Below are positions 22,731 through 35,294 of a DNA stretch of 64,000 nt, piece by piece. Origin of the DNA: Kalmusia sp. IMI 367209 (taxonomy: Eukaryota > Ascomycota > Dothideomycetes > Pleosporales > Didymosphaeriaceae); contig JAPEUQ010000020.1 of assembly GCA_027946365.1 (NCBI GenBank), positions 124,001-188,000 on the forward strand, written 5' to 3'. The position numbers and the translations under genes were made by a program. Numbering within the stretch: the first letter of the stretch is position 1; the number at the start of each line of letters is the position of its first letter. A model generated the notes under the pieces. That model saw nothing but the letters and a program-made list of their open reading frames with translations, made no database searches and was not told the DNA's origin.

Positions 22731-22953
22731 TATAAGGTCTAGTTATAGATAATAGTATATACTTCACACTAGAATTAATAGTAAAAGGATGACTCTAGTT
22801 ATATTAAGTAAATAATACTTAATATTTCTAAAATAAGTATATAGTATAAGTTTTACGTAGCTTATTCGCTTAGCTTTCTTAACGCACTAGACCCTATTAA
22901 TCCTAGTATAATATATCTTAATATTATAGTAACTTTATAATATCCTTATTATA
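22731..22953 (-). repeat. 3' LTR of the nested Ty3/gypsy element
   Basis: It is 223 bp and about 90 percent identical by eye to 29109-29331. On the minus strand it begins TATAATAAGGATA (originally TG..) next to the polypurine tract and ends CTAGACCTTATA. Confidence 0.85.
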
Positions 22954-25399
22954 GAATCTCCCCTCTAGCTATAATCCTTACAGCTACTATGGCCTTGATA
23001 AAAACCTCACCTTATAGGAAAGAAAAAGAGTATTTATAGTATTAGCATTTTCTATATATACTATAAATATATACTATGCGCGTACTATATTTATAATAGA
23101 TGCGGTATATATATTATTATATTAAGATTCTATACCTTCTATTTTTAAGATCTCGCCTACGTGGCGGTGAGTTTATAGTATAAATAAATAATCTCTTTTA
23201 TTTTAATCTTATTATAATACTATATTAATCTTCTTATTTTTAATACTATATATACACCACTTTAGCGTATATAAAGCGTATACGACTCACTTACCCTAAA
23301 TTAATTATTATGGTTTATTACTTACTTTTTAAGTATATTAAGAAGACTATATTATATAATATATATAATTTTATATAGAGTACTATTACTAAGTATACTA
23401 ATTAAGTCACTCTTATTATAACTTATATACGTTATATATAGAGTCTAGTTAAGCTACTAAGTAATTATAAAAAGTCTAAGGAACGTCATTATAAGTATTA
23501 TAAGAATAATAATTAAGATAACTATACTTTAATAGATTATATAGGTCGTACGCTATATATACATCTTAGCTAATATTTATAGATACTAGTAATAATAAAT
23601 AACTATTTAAATTATCTTTATAAGCTTTATGACTAGTACTACGTCGCTATTACTAATATTCTAACTATAGCTACTTATAGGACTAATCTAGAGATCTAGG
23701 CTTAAGGTATAAAAAGTTTATATAGGCCTAAAAGTAGTTTAACTTAGAACTAATAAATTATAGACGCGTTATAATATATTTTAGAATTTTAATAGATTTA
23801 GCCACCTAAGTTTCTACTATAAGTCTTTAATTTCTTAGTCTAATTTTTTTAGAAGTAGTACTACGTCACCACTATTCTTAAAGCTCTAGCTAGTCTTATT
23901 TTTATTATATAAGAATTAGTATATTTATACTTTAAATATACTTAAAGTGTATACTAATATCTTTTTAGATTAATACTATAGTCTAGGCCCTTTAGGCCGC
24001 TTAGGCATGATGGGTTAGAGTAGTGATTAAAAATAATTCTAATAATAGTAATAATAATAATAATAGTAGTACCTTAATAAATCTACTTAAGTAGCTAATT
24101 AAAAATGTGATTAATAAGGTGATAAGTAATAAAAAGGTAATTAATAATAGTAATAATACTAAGTAAGATATTTAATATATATAAGACGTGGATCTCTAGT
24201 AAAACTTATCTTTTCTTTTTCTATCTTCTAGTATTTATATTTTAAGTAGATACCCTATAAATCATATAGTCTCTAAATAATCCTATTTAATAGTTATACT
24301 TTATATATATCTTTTATACTCTTAACTTCTTTTTATAGGTGAAAGATCCTTTCTTCTATTTAAAAGTCTATACTAGCTTATCTATATTTTTAAAATCCAT
24401 TTCTAGAGTCTAGGTATTTTAAGATTTATTATAGCCTTTTTAGTAGAATAGATATTATTATTATCCTTTTCTTATCTTTCTTATTAAATTTTTTTCTACT
24501 TTTTAGATTTCTTCTCCTTTAGGTATAACCTCTAGCGGTAGAGTGTTGTCTTCTTATTCTTATCTTAACTTCTAATATTTAAGGAGTAAAACATAGAAGA
24601 CGTTATAAATATAATAGTTAAGTAAGAGGAGTAAATAATATATCTATATTCTAACTACGTCTTATATTTAAAAAGGTTTAATAAACTTACTAGAAAGCTT
24701 TTTACTAAATTAATAAAATATATAAATATGTTTTATACTTAGTAATACTAGGTTTCCTTAGTGGAAGGACTCTAATTTATACTTCTTATTATAGTATTAA
24801 TTTTAATATTTTTAGACTATTTAGAGATATTCCATAAGTAATACTCTTACGCTATATATATATTTTATTCTATTAACTATATCTAGTATCTCTCCTCTTA
24901 CCTACTATTCATAGGAGGTATTATAAGGATAGGGTACTTTCTATATATAGCGTAGAATGGCGTTATCTTTATAGATTTATATATAAAGTTATTATAAGTA
25001 AATTAGACTATTAATAGTAATATAATCTAGTTCTCCTATAAAGTTAATATAAATATCTATAAATATTATTTTAAGGTTTAATTCTAGTATTCTATTTACC
25101 TATCTATTTATAGATAAAAGGTAGTGCTTAACCTACGCTTTATCTATAGTTAGTAGTATATTTCTATCTAAAATATAGAGGTGAAGATAGATCCTCTATC
25201 TAATATAATATCTTTCTATATACTAAACTTTAGGATAATCTCCTTAAAGTAGGCATTAGTAAATTATCTTATATTCTATAACTTTAGTACTAAGATATAG
25301 ATAGCTATCTTAAAGAAGTAATATATAATTACTAGAATCGCATTAAAGACGCAGCCTATATAATTCTTAACTAGGGATAATCCTATAATAAAGTCTAGT

Positions 25400-25650
25400 A
25401 AAACTTCCTTAAAGATATTCCTAGAACTAATAAAGATATTAACTTACTATATTTATTATATCTTAGAGCTTTACTCCTTTGGTAAATAGTATATATTCTT
25501 ATATATTTCTAAACGTCTTAACTTATACTAGGCTAATAGTAGGTCCTCTTAATAAGCTTAAGTATTCTACGTATACTAAAATAGTCTACTATACGCGTAT
25601 TATAGTTCTGGAATAAAATCTCTTATCTAATGGCTAGTTTATTTAGAATA
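25400..25650 (-). pseudogene. gypsy integrase zinc-binding region
   Basis: The minus strand reads LKLIKRTYYQPSISQ (stop read as Q once) then KYIRIYTIYQRSKA. This matches the H-H-C-C region of Ty3/gypsy integrases, where LIKRRYYWPGM and C..CQR.K are usual. Cys and Trp codons are lost, as expected from RIP. Confidence 0.65.
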
Positions 25651-26799
25651 TATAATCTACTATTATATCTTAGAACTTCCTTTTATTAAGATACTAAATA
25701 TACGTCTTTTATATTTTTAAGTACTATCCTCACTCGCTAAGTGGGTAATATACTTAATAGTAAAGATATTTCTTTATTAGAGTTACCTTATTTTAATAAA
25801 TAAATTAGATTCTACTATTATAGATTTACTACTAATCAACACCCTGGCTAGTAAATATAGTATATATGGCGTATATATTATAATATTAATAATAGAACCC
25901 TTTATAAATCTATAAATATTAGTTATATATATCTTATATATATCTAATAAGCTAAGCTTATTTATAGATCCTCTTACTCTACTATATTTATCCCTTAATA
26001 GTAACTTGTTCTATAGGGTAGGTAATAAATAGGTTAGTAATAGGTTCTCCTATATATAATCTATTCTTCTTAATAACCCATTTATAGGATTTATTTTTCC
26101 TAGGTAGTATTCTACTTTAAAATTAAAAGCTACTAAGTATATTATTTAACATTACTTATTATAGACTTAGTCTCTATATAGCGCGTATACATTGCAGGTT
26201 ATTATAATTACTTAGTACCTAAATAGTATACTATATACTATCTAAATAATGTCTCTACTATTTAAAATAATAAATAATAATAAAAGCTTAAGATTATAAA
26301 CTTTATAATTAAGCTTTATAGCTTAAAGTTTTCTTAAAGTAAAAGTAACTAGATACTATTTCTAATCTTTAAATAGCTATAATAGAATACTAGAGATTAT
26401 AAAAGTAAATATATCTATCTCTAATTAAATAGTAAGTGTAGGGTTAAAGTAGTATAGGATAGATATACTTAAAAATACTCTTTAAGTCTTTTAAAGATAC
26501 TCTTAACTTTTATATTTTACTAAAATTCTTATTCTTTCTTTAGTAGATTTAATAGAGAGTGGTTTCTTTTATATAACTTTAATAAAATATTAATAGAAAT
26601 TTATAAATCCTAGAAATGACTAGAGTTCTTTAATATTTATTAGTTATAGTTATCTAGTTATTATCTCCGTGCGCGCAGGATCGCGTAGATATCTCACGTA
26701 CTAATAATAAAGCTAAGGAAATATATATTACCTAAGGTGAATATATACTTTCTAAATTAATAAAAAGCAACTTTTATAATAATTTAAGTATAGAGTATA

Positions 26800-27200
26800 T
26801 AATATACTAGTAGAGTATAATATCCTTACTATAAGTATAAATAAATATATTATCTAGGTATATAATATATATATGGTCTAGGTGCTATACTAGTACCTTA
26901 TTAATATATATCTAAAAACTCATGGTATATTTATTAACCTAAAAGATATAACTAAATATTTAAAATAACTATATTAAGTTTAGAATACCGTTTTCCACTT
27001 ATCCCTACCTAAATCTAAATCCTATATAGATATTATAGAGATCTAGGGTCGTGTAGTAATATACGTCTAATAGGCGATTAAGTGTCTCTCTAACTAAGAG
27101 GAGCGTATAATAATCCTTAATAGTAATAATATTAAGTCTTCTATAGTTAATATAAAGTTATAACGTTCTATTCTTCTTTAGAATAAATAAAATTAATACT
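26800..27200 (-). pseudogene. gypsy reverse transcriptase
   Basis: The minus strand reads LNIITIKDYYTLLLVRETL, then YTTLDL, NGILNLI, and near 26845 IIYLDNIFIY, the decayed YLDD catalytic motif. In family members these are the DYR.LN, F.K.DL, and YLDDILI blocks. Stops and D-to-N changes show inactivity. Confidence 0.8.
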
Positions 27201-29108
27201 CTAGTAGGGCTAGTACTATACCTAATCCACCCCTTTTAAGAGCATCTTCTAAGTACTCTTAGAGTACTTAAAGCTCACGCGCTAAAAGGTTATATAAAGA
27301 CTTATAGAAAGATTCCTTCCCTCTATAATAGGGATTATATAATTAGATTCTTTAAATTTTAGAAGAGTAAATACTACTTTCTTATTAAATATATCGCTAT
27401 ATTTATATAATATATCTAGGAAACTTAATATTTATACTATACGCGCTTTATTAATATAAGTAAGATGCTTTAAGCTTATACTAGTAGTCTATAGAACTCC
27501 TAGAAGGAATAGATTAGAGCTAGTTTACTTAATTTCCTTTTAAAGTTTTATATAGTAATAAGTTATATAATAGCTTTAGTATAACCTTAATATTATATTT
27601 AAGTACTATAACTAAGATGGATATCTCCTTCTTATAAGAATGGGTTTTCTAGTAAAGAGGAACCCTTTTTTATTAATACTATAGACTATCGTTATTATAT
27701 AGCGTTAAATACCCGTATCGTCTATTAGATATATCTAGAGCGTATAAGCGGCGTAGGTATTCTAATATTAGGTTTTAATCTATTCTAGTTTTAGAAGCTT
27801 AGTTTCTTTAATAGATTATAAGTCTATTTCTATAGCGATTCTTTGGCTAATTAGATTAATATTAACTTATAGATTAAGAATAGTTTAAAGTTACTATTCT
27901 AGACCTATATCCTAGTTATACTACACATATGCTTCATGCCCTTGGTAGAATATATATTAGTAGATGCCTTACTATCTCTAGGTTATTAGTAAGGCTTAAC
28001 TTTTCTACCTTATTAATTTATATAGAAATTTAGTTTAGATTACTACTTTAGTATTTATTTACGTAGTGGTCGACCTTATTATATTTATAGTATATAATAT
28101 TTTTTCTTATTATAAGATCTATCTCTATTATTAGATATTTATTAATTTAGTATAGCCTCTTTATATTTTACCTTTAATACGTGGCGGCTATAGTATTTCT
28201 ATACTAGTAGTATACAGCGTAGATTCCACTTAAGTATAGAGTCTAATATAATAAGGTCTTCTTTTATAGTAAATATTTAATAATAGTTAGTAATTATTCT
28301 TTATAACTTAAATCTTAACTTTAAAAAAGGTATTATACCCTTTATTCCTCAGTATAGGGTATAAGTTAATCCTTAATAATATTAAGGTAGATTATAAAAA
28401 GAATAAACTATTTAGTCTTTCTATTATATAGTTTAAGTATATACTATAGCTATTTCTAACTACTGCGATTTACTAGATTAGAAAGTAAGTTAAGTATATA
28501 CTACTTAAAGTATTTCTAGGTAGAGTGTCTCCCCTTAGCCTTAAAGGTACGTTTATAATATATATACTATAACTCTCTAAGGTTACCTCTAGGTACTATA
28601 TCCTTGAATAACTTTATTCACATCTAGTAAGAATTCTTATAATAGGAGGTAAAATGCCACCTTACATAAATAAAAGAATTTATAGTATTTTTTAAATTTT
28701 TATTTTTATATTTGGCTAAGTCTTTTAGTTTAAGTATACGCTTATTACGTATTACTAGAAGCGTTCTAGGTATATTTTATTTATATATATTAATACTTTA
28801 GACTTCAGCCTCCTTAATAGAAATAATTAGGCTAGGGGTTTAATTTAAGTTTTTGAGTTCCGTGATTTTAGTCTTAAGGGTATATAGTTATTATAGGTGT
28901 AAAGTTTATCATTATCCTCTCTATAATTAAGATACGCTCTTCTAGTATTAAAGGTGGGCTAGGATTATATATAGGTTATTTCTCTTCTAGATATTAGATG
29001 GGTGCGTCTTTATTATTCTAAAAGATTATAGGTGAGAGTTTATCTTTTATTTATTACTTATATGACTTTTAAAGCCATCCTTAGACTATTATAATAAAAG
29101 TATTATTA

Positions 29109-29331
29109 TATAAGGTCTAGTTATAGGTAATAGTATACGCTTTACACTAGGATTAATAGTAAAAGGATGACTCTAGTTATATTAAGTAAATAATACTTAA
29201 CGTTTCTAAAATAAACGTATAGTATAGGTTTTACGTAGCTCATTTACTTAGCTTTCTTGGCGTACTAGACTCTATTAATCCTAGTATAATATATCTTAAC
29301 ACCATAGTAACTTTATAATATCCTTATTATA
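29109..29331 (-). repeat. 5' LTR of the nested Ty3/gypsy element
   Basis: It is the partner of 22731-22953 and is followed by ATTAT, the right target duplication. Confidence 0.85.
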
Positions 29332-29522
29332 ATTATCTATATAAGTTTATTCTCATAGGTTATAGAGAATATAATAGGACTAGTATTATAGTATTTTAAT
29401 AATATAGAGGTTGGGTTATAAATATAGATAACTAAATATATATAGAAGTTAGAGTCTTCTTATAAAATTAAGTATTAAGATAATTTATAAGATATTTAGT
29501 TTTAATTATTTTAACTATTAGA

Positions 29523-29788
29523 TGTTAAAGTGTAAATCCGTAATTAAGATAGAATATATATAGGTAACTATCTATATACTATAAGCCTCTCTAAATTAGG
29601 TCTAGATTTAGTTAAAATAAAAGATTAAATTTCATTATAGGTTATAAGTTAAAGAATTTATAGCCTATATAGTTTTACTCTATTATTTATTTTATATAGA
29701 ATGAATTTCACTTTATTCCTTATTATATTTATTATTTATAGATGGATATTTAATTAATATTAGGGTATTCTAAGTTCCCCCTCTAATA
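29523..29788 (-). repeat. LTR-like segment in hAT copy B
   Basis: This is the counterpart of 7710-7974 in copy A (complement begins TATTAGAGGGGGAAC and ends TACACTTTAACAT). Its presence at the same place in both copies shows it moved as part of the hAT element. Confidence 0.45.
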
Positions 29789-30239
29789 ATTTAGGGCGCT
29801 TAATTAGAATTAATTAAGGATAGATAGAAACTATAGGGATTAAAGAGTAGATACCATAAGTAAAATAGATAAAAATAGTAGTATAATAAAAGATATAATA
29901 AAACTAAAGAAGTTATAAGATATATTAGTAGTCTAAGAGGGTTTAATATATATATTTCTATTTATAACTATAAGATAGGGTGTAGAGCTTATAATATTCT
30001 AGTATATCTATTTATATTCCTAAATACATTCCATAATAAGTAAGTATTAAAATTATAAATAATATATTTATATTCTAGATAAATAATCTATAATTATTAA
30101 TTATATTAACTATTACTAGCTAATTACAGTTAAGTAGAGTACTAAAACTTAACTAAGATCTATTTTCTAATATTTAAGTATTTATTCTATAATAGACTCT
30201 AATACTTAATTATCTTTATTAGAAACCCTTAAAATCTAT

Positions 30240-31380
30240 AAAGCCCTTAAACTCCTTTTTACTATTATTATTATTCTTATCTTTATCTTTATTAGTAGAG
30301 ATTTTATATTTATTATCCCCTTATTATACACAGTATTAATTTTAGAGTTATAGTTAACTTCTTTCTTTATACTTATTACTCTTATTATTAAGAATATATA
30401 GTAAATTACTTTTAAGTATAATATCTTCTCCACTAGATATATACTTAAGGATAGATATAGACTTATAATATCTAGCGTAATTAGTATATAAATATAATAA
30501 AAGAATATAATAAACTTACTACTAGTCCTTATCTATTACTATAGCTAACTCTTCTTTAATAAGACTATCTATAAATTATTATTAATTAGCTTTAGCCTCT
30601 TTACTTTTAAATATATTACTTTTAAGCTTTACTAAGCTATCTTTATAGATATTTTATATAATTTTCTTAAGGATATCACTAGATCTATAGAGTTATAACT
30701 TTCTATAGCTTTAGAGTTATCTATTAGAAGAGCTTTTACTAGCCTAGGCTAGCTTCTCTAGGATTTATAGTGCTACCTAAGGAAACTTTATAATTAAGCT
30801 TCTCCTATTTCTAGTAGACTCATTATAGCTAAGCTACTAGCCATTTACCTATACCTTATAAGTATAAATATATAATAAATTATTATTATAACTTACTACT
30901 CTTCTAATTTTAAAAGCGTTAATCTAAAAGCTTCTTCTATTTTATCTTAAAATAGTTTTTCTTTACATCCTTAGATAGAGAAGTATATATATCTTATTTT
31001 TAAATCTCTTCTTAAGTATACTTTTAGTAGAATAATTAGTAATATTAATATTTTTAATAGTTTTAGTCTCTCTATTATATAGAGTAGCTTAATCTCTTTA
31101 CTAAATAGTATAAATACTATTACTAAATACACCCTTAAATAGTATTAATAAGTTTATAGAATAACCTTTTAAGAACTACTCTATTTATATAGTAAGAGGA
31201 TATAATTAATTTCTTACTCTTTAGAAGTAAAACCCTATATAAATTAATTTATACTAAAATAATAAACTAGAATAAATATCTCTATAAGCTTATCCTACTT
31301 ATTATAGTCATATTCAGCTGGTATCTCACGCTTAATACTAGGTAGTAAACCCTTAGAATAATCTAGATAATTAATCTCTT
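30240..31380 (-). pseudogene. gag-like frame inside hAT copy B
   Basis: This is the complement of the copy A gag-like frame, with the same conserved ends and independent RIP changes. A 65-residue stop-free stretch at 30236-30433 is part of it and is not a gene of its own. Confidence 0.35.
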
Positions 31381-31438
31381 TAATAGGCTTTTATTTAATA
31401 GATGGAGACTTTATTACGTAAAAACTATAATAAAGATA

Positions 31439-33279
31439 ATATATTTTATAAATAAGTTATTAACTTAAGTGAGTTATTAACGCTAAACTAGTATATTATC
31501 TACATAATAATATCGCGTAATATATAATATATATATTAAAAATTCTAGTAAATTAATCTATTCTTTAGACTCGTCACTATCCTTAGTATTATCTATTTCT
31601 ACCTTATAGGTATAAGAGTTATATCCTTTCTTACTATAATACCTATAGTATTTTATATTATATATCTTATATATAGGCCCTTCGCTAGTATTACGCTTCC
31701 CACTCACCGTCTTAGTAATTAAGTCCTATACTTCCCTAACTATTAGGGTTTCTCTATTTAAATATATTTATATTTTCTTAATTAATACTTTATAAACTTA
31801 TTAATTACGCTTTATATATACGTCTACTCCTCTTATAATAATACTATATTATATATAATCTACTACGCGCCTTTACTTAACTATCTAATCTTTTTATCTA
31901 ATAAATTTATAGAGGACCTAGAATATTTTAAATCCTCTATTAAATAAGTATAGACTATACTTTAATTTTATATATATTACGCGGTATCTACGCCTTCTAT
32001 ATACCCTATATTAGTGATAATAGTGCTAGAGTCTATAATCTTATATTAAGCTTTAATAAAATAGTTTCTAGGTTATATAGGACTAGTTTAGCACCTCTAA
32101 AGCCTACCTTAATATTCTCTACTATTAAAGATTATTTAAAAGCTAGCTTAAATACTTAGAGAAAGGTTTTCTTACTAATAAAATATATATGATTATATAC
32201 TAAGACTAAGATCTAGTTATTATACCTACGCTTTAATGACGCGAAGCAACTAACATTAAGAGACTATAGTAGATATAATAAATATAGAGGTATATAGTAA
32301 AGAATAATATTCTTCTCTTTATAAAAATTCTAGAATTTAAGTAAGCTATGGCTCTTATACCTATTAATTATAAGTAGTTAGTATATACCTATAGCGCTTA
32401 TCTTTATATACTTATTAAAGTACTCTAACTAGGTAAGAGTAAGCTAGTTATTTATCTAGCTATTAAGACTTACTTTAAGGGCCTAATCGCGTAGTAGGTC
32501 TTTAAATTATATATTAATAAGTACGCTACCCATAAAGATAATAAAGGGTAGAAGTAGATAACCTATAACTCTAACGCCTTAGATAATAGTAACCTACTTA
32601 TAGTTACCTAGCTAAATTATCTTTTTTCTTCTAGCTACTTCTAAACTAGTAATAACTATTTATAATAAAATCTTATTTATTATAAACCTAGTTTTATTAA
32701 AGTTATAAATATTATTATTTATAATCTTCTATTTCTATTTCATCTCCTATATTAAGTTGAACCTATGCTGGATAGCTATAAAATTCTTATAGATAGCTTA
32801 CTAATAATTATATAGATAGCTCTAGTACTTCTAGAGCTTAGAAGTTTACTTAATAAAGTTATTAACCTAGTTTTTACTAATAGGGTTACTATCTTATAAT
32901 CTAAGGAGTCTATCTACCATTTCTTATATATGGAATCTTAGAGCGTAAAATCTTATTTAGATAGCTTAATTATTCTTTAGACTATAGCCTCCTTTTTAGT
33001 TTTATTAGACGCTTTAAGTTCACTTTATAATTATATTATATACGCTTCCTAATATATTAGTTAATAAGAGTTCTTTAAGGTATATTATATATATTTATAG
33101 CTTAATTTTACTTCGAACGCGTTACGCTTTAATATTAAAGATAATAAGTTATATATTAGCTTTAATATAAGTCTTTAGGTTTATTATAGTTAAGACATTA
33201 CGTGATTATTACACGTAGGTAGTACACTGATTTGGCGTTGGTAATTTACTTAGGTTAACGACTTACTTATAAAATACAT
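31439..33279 (-). mobile_element. Fot1/pogo-like transposon, full length (1,841 bp)
   Basis: TA target sites lie at 31437-31438 and 33280-33281. The inverted ends read ATATATTTTATAAATAAG and ATGTATTTTATAAGTAAG, with about 60 bp of further matching including GTTAACC/TAAGT blocks. In copy A the target reads as an uninterrupted TA within GATATATAG. The transposase strand is minus, as in the 20546 copy. It is heavily RIPped. Confidence 0.88.
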
Positions 33280-33774
33280 TATATAATAACTTATAGAGTA
33301 ATCCTATAAAAGTATAATAGTAGAAGATAAATAGAAGAAAGTTAATAGGAGACTAATTATAGATATAGTTAAGTAAGATTTAGTAGCCTATATATAATAC
33401 TAGCGTAGTATAATAATAATAAATAATAATAATTATATATTATATATATATATATAGTAACTAAAAAAGTCGTATTATTATAATAAGAATATTAATTAAA
33501 AATATATCTTAAGCTCTTTTCCTATATAAATTATTATAGAAATTTATTATAGAGTTATTATAATATATACTAATAGAGTCTATAAATTAGTTTACTTAAT
33601 TTTATATTTCCCTTTTATCTTTACTTTCTCTCTTTTATCTTTATTTTCTTACTTTTATATTTATTACTATATAACTATTATTTTAGTAACTAAACTTTTA
33701 CTTTCTACTTCTACTTTTTATTTCTATTTTTAACTACTCTAACTTTTATCACTACTCTATAAACTCTATTTATA

Positions 33775-34254
33775 ATAGCTAAATCTAAATAAGTTACTAC
33801 TAAAAAGCCTCGCCATAAGCTAGTAACTAGTAGAAAAGCTCCTAAGAAAGATCTAATTAATAAGACTATATATAAGAAGATTACTAGTAATATAAAGAAA
33901 AGCGGCGCTTTAAGTTAAATAGTAAATTATTATAGCTTCTAATTATATTCTTAAGCTAATAGAATATAGTAGTAGTACTTAGAGAGATTAGATAATATTA
34001 AAAAAATTATAGAGCTATTTATTTATAAGCTTCTATTCTTACGTCTTATTTATAAGCTAGTCTATATCTATAAGTTAAACTTACGCATTTAGGCTTCTAT
34101 ACTAAATACTCTTAAGAAGCTACTAAGGCGTTTATAGTTAAATATCTTAAAGGTATATACCTTTAATTAGTATATTAACTATTAAGTAAATACTTATTTT
34201 CCTAGACTACTAAATGAATGCGATTTATATAAAGAGGGTTATAATTTAGGTTAA
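33775..34254 (+). pseudogene. second gene of the hAT element, 160 codons, unknown function
   Basis: On the strand opposite to the transposase one frame runs 159 codons to a TAA at 34252-34254, beginning ATA GCT AAA TCT AAA (ATA probably a mutated ATG). It is broken only by TAA/TAG, which is what RIP makes of Gln and Trp codons; there are no frame jumps. The N-terminus is basic (KKPRHK, SRKAPKKD, IKKSGAL) and the middle is helical and Leu/Ile-rich (RLIYKLVYIYKLNLR). The basic start could bind nucleic acid, but no family is recognised. It lies near the element end away from the transposase. Confidence 0.55.
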
Positions 34255-34504
34255 AAATTTTATTTAATAAAGTATTACTACTAAAGATACTATATTCTAT
34301 ATATTCTATTAAATTAAGGAGAAAACCTATTAGGGTAGTAGTTATAGATTATAAAGCTTTAGTAGTAATAAATCTAGTTATACTATTATAATTAATTATA
34401 ATAAATGCGTGATAGTTAATATTATCTAGCTATCCTAGTATCCACTTTAATAATAATCATAATTAAAAAACGACTAAGACGTAAATAGAAATATATTAAT
34501 TAAT

Positions 34505-34685
34505 TATAATTACTTAGACCCTAGATATAACCATATACTCTAACCCTAACCTAACCCTAATTTTAGTAACCTAACCCTAACCTATACCTATTACTAGCTA
34601 AATTAATGGGTTTAGGTATAGGTTAGGTTAGGTCTTATATAATCTAATTTAATCTCAACTTAATCTATACTCATTTACTAGTCTA
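34505..34685 (-). repeat. right terminus of hAT copy B
   Basis: The complement is nearly identical to the left end of copy A (4646-4830), including GGTTAGGGTTAGGTTAC and the inverted CCTAACCTAACCTATACC block. Confidence 0.8.
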
Positions 34686-34810
34686 GTTACTACTAAAAAG
34701 CCTCGCCATAAGCTAGTAACTAGTAGAAAAGCTCTAAGAAAAATCTAGTTAATAAGGCTATGCACGAGAAGATTACTAATAATATAAAGAAAAGTAATAC
34801 TTTAAGCTAG
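34686..34810 (+). mobile_element. internal fragment of a further hAT copy
   Basis: About 125 bp nearly identical to 33795-33915 of copy B (the basic N-terminal part of the second hAT gene, reading KKPRHK) directly follow the end of copy B and stop at the gypsy LTR at 34811. The remainder of this copy is not seen in the window. Confidence 0.7.
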
Positions 34811-35294
34811 TATTATATATAGGGTTACTTATCTTAAGTGGATTAAGTAAGGTAGGCTTTAGGAGGTCTAGTACTAGTTAATTAGATAATAAATAAAGCT
34901 TATACTACTTTAATAAAGTATATTAAAGCTAATATTATCTTATATTAATCTAGATAAGAGATAAATTAATAATTTAAGTTAACTATAAGAAATTTAATAA
35001 AGACTAGAAATCTTTCTTTTTTATATATCTTTTTTCTAGTTCTAGATATTCTATTTATTTTCCTAATATCTTTAATCTTAGTAGAATATTATTCTTAATA
35101 TAAAATATTATTTTTATTCTAGTATCTTTTCTATTTTAGTTTTTCTTAATAAGATATTATTATATAACTACTAAGTTACTAACTTTATTAACTTATCTAA
35201 GAACCTTATTATATCTACTATATTTACTATAGATTTATCTATAATTACTTATTACGCGTAATTCTTTAGCTTATTAATAAATATTATTAATACT
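34811..35294 (-). repeat. 3' LTR of the second gypsy element
   Basis: It is the partner of 41529-42010. The 34811 copy is visibly more AT-converted than the 41529 copy (for example TTCTTAATATAAAATATTA against CTCTTAGTATAGGATATTA). Confidence 0.8.

Larger units (their letters stand above)
22731..29331 (-). mobile_element. Ty3/gypsy LTR retrotransposon, 6,601 bp, RIP-degraded
   Basis: Two 223-bp LTRs (22731-22953 and 29109-29331) are flanked by the 5-bp duplication ATTAT (22726-22730 and 29332-29336), and the site is uninterrupted in hAT copy A. The polypurine tract CTAGAGGGGAGATTC (complement of 22954-22968) abuts the left LTR, so transcription ran leftward. Reverse transcriptase is at about 26800-27200 and integrase at about 25400-25650 on the minus strand, the RT-before-integrase order of Ty3/gypsy. 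All frames are full of stops. Confidence 0.9.
18413..34685 (-). mobile_element. hAT transposon copy B, 16.3 kb with three nested insertions
   Basis: The ends match copy A in reverse: the left end starts TAAACTAGTAAATAGG and the right end finishes TTTACTAGTCTA. The transposase therefore reads on the minus strand (dimerisation domain about 19000-19230). Inside are a Fot1-like copy (20546-22389), a Ty3/gypsy element (22731-29331) and another Fot1-like copy (31439-33279). Subtracting these and their target duplications leaves 5,978 bp, against 5,984 bp in copy A. Unlike copy A, the 8 bases on the two sides (ACTTAAGT and GTTACTAC) do not match, so the flanks were rearranged after insertion. Confidence 0.9.

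Noticed and set aside
30236..30433. 65-residue open frame in the AT-rich block
   Set aside because: It is a stop-poor piece of the gag-like part of hAT copy B, matched in copy A at about 7060-7250, and contains only Ile/Lys/Leu-rich RIP-type sequence.
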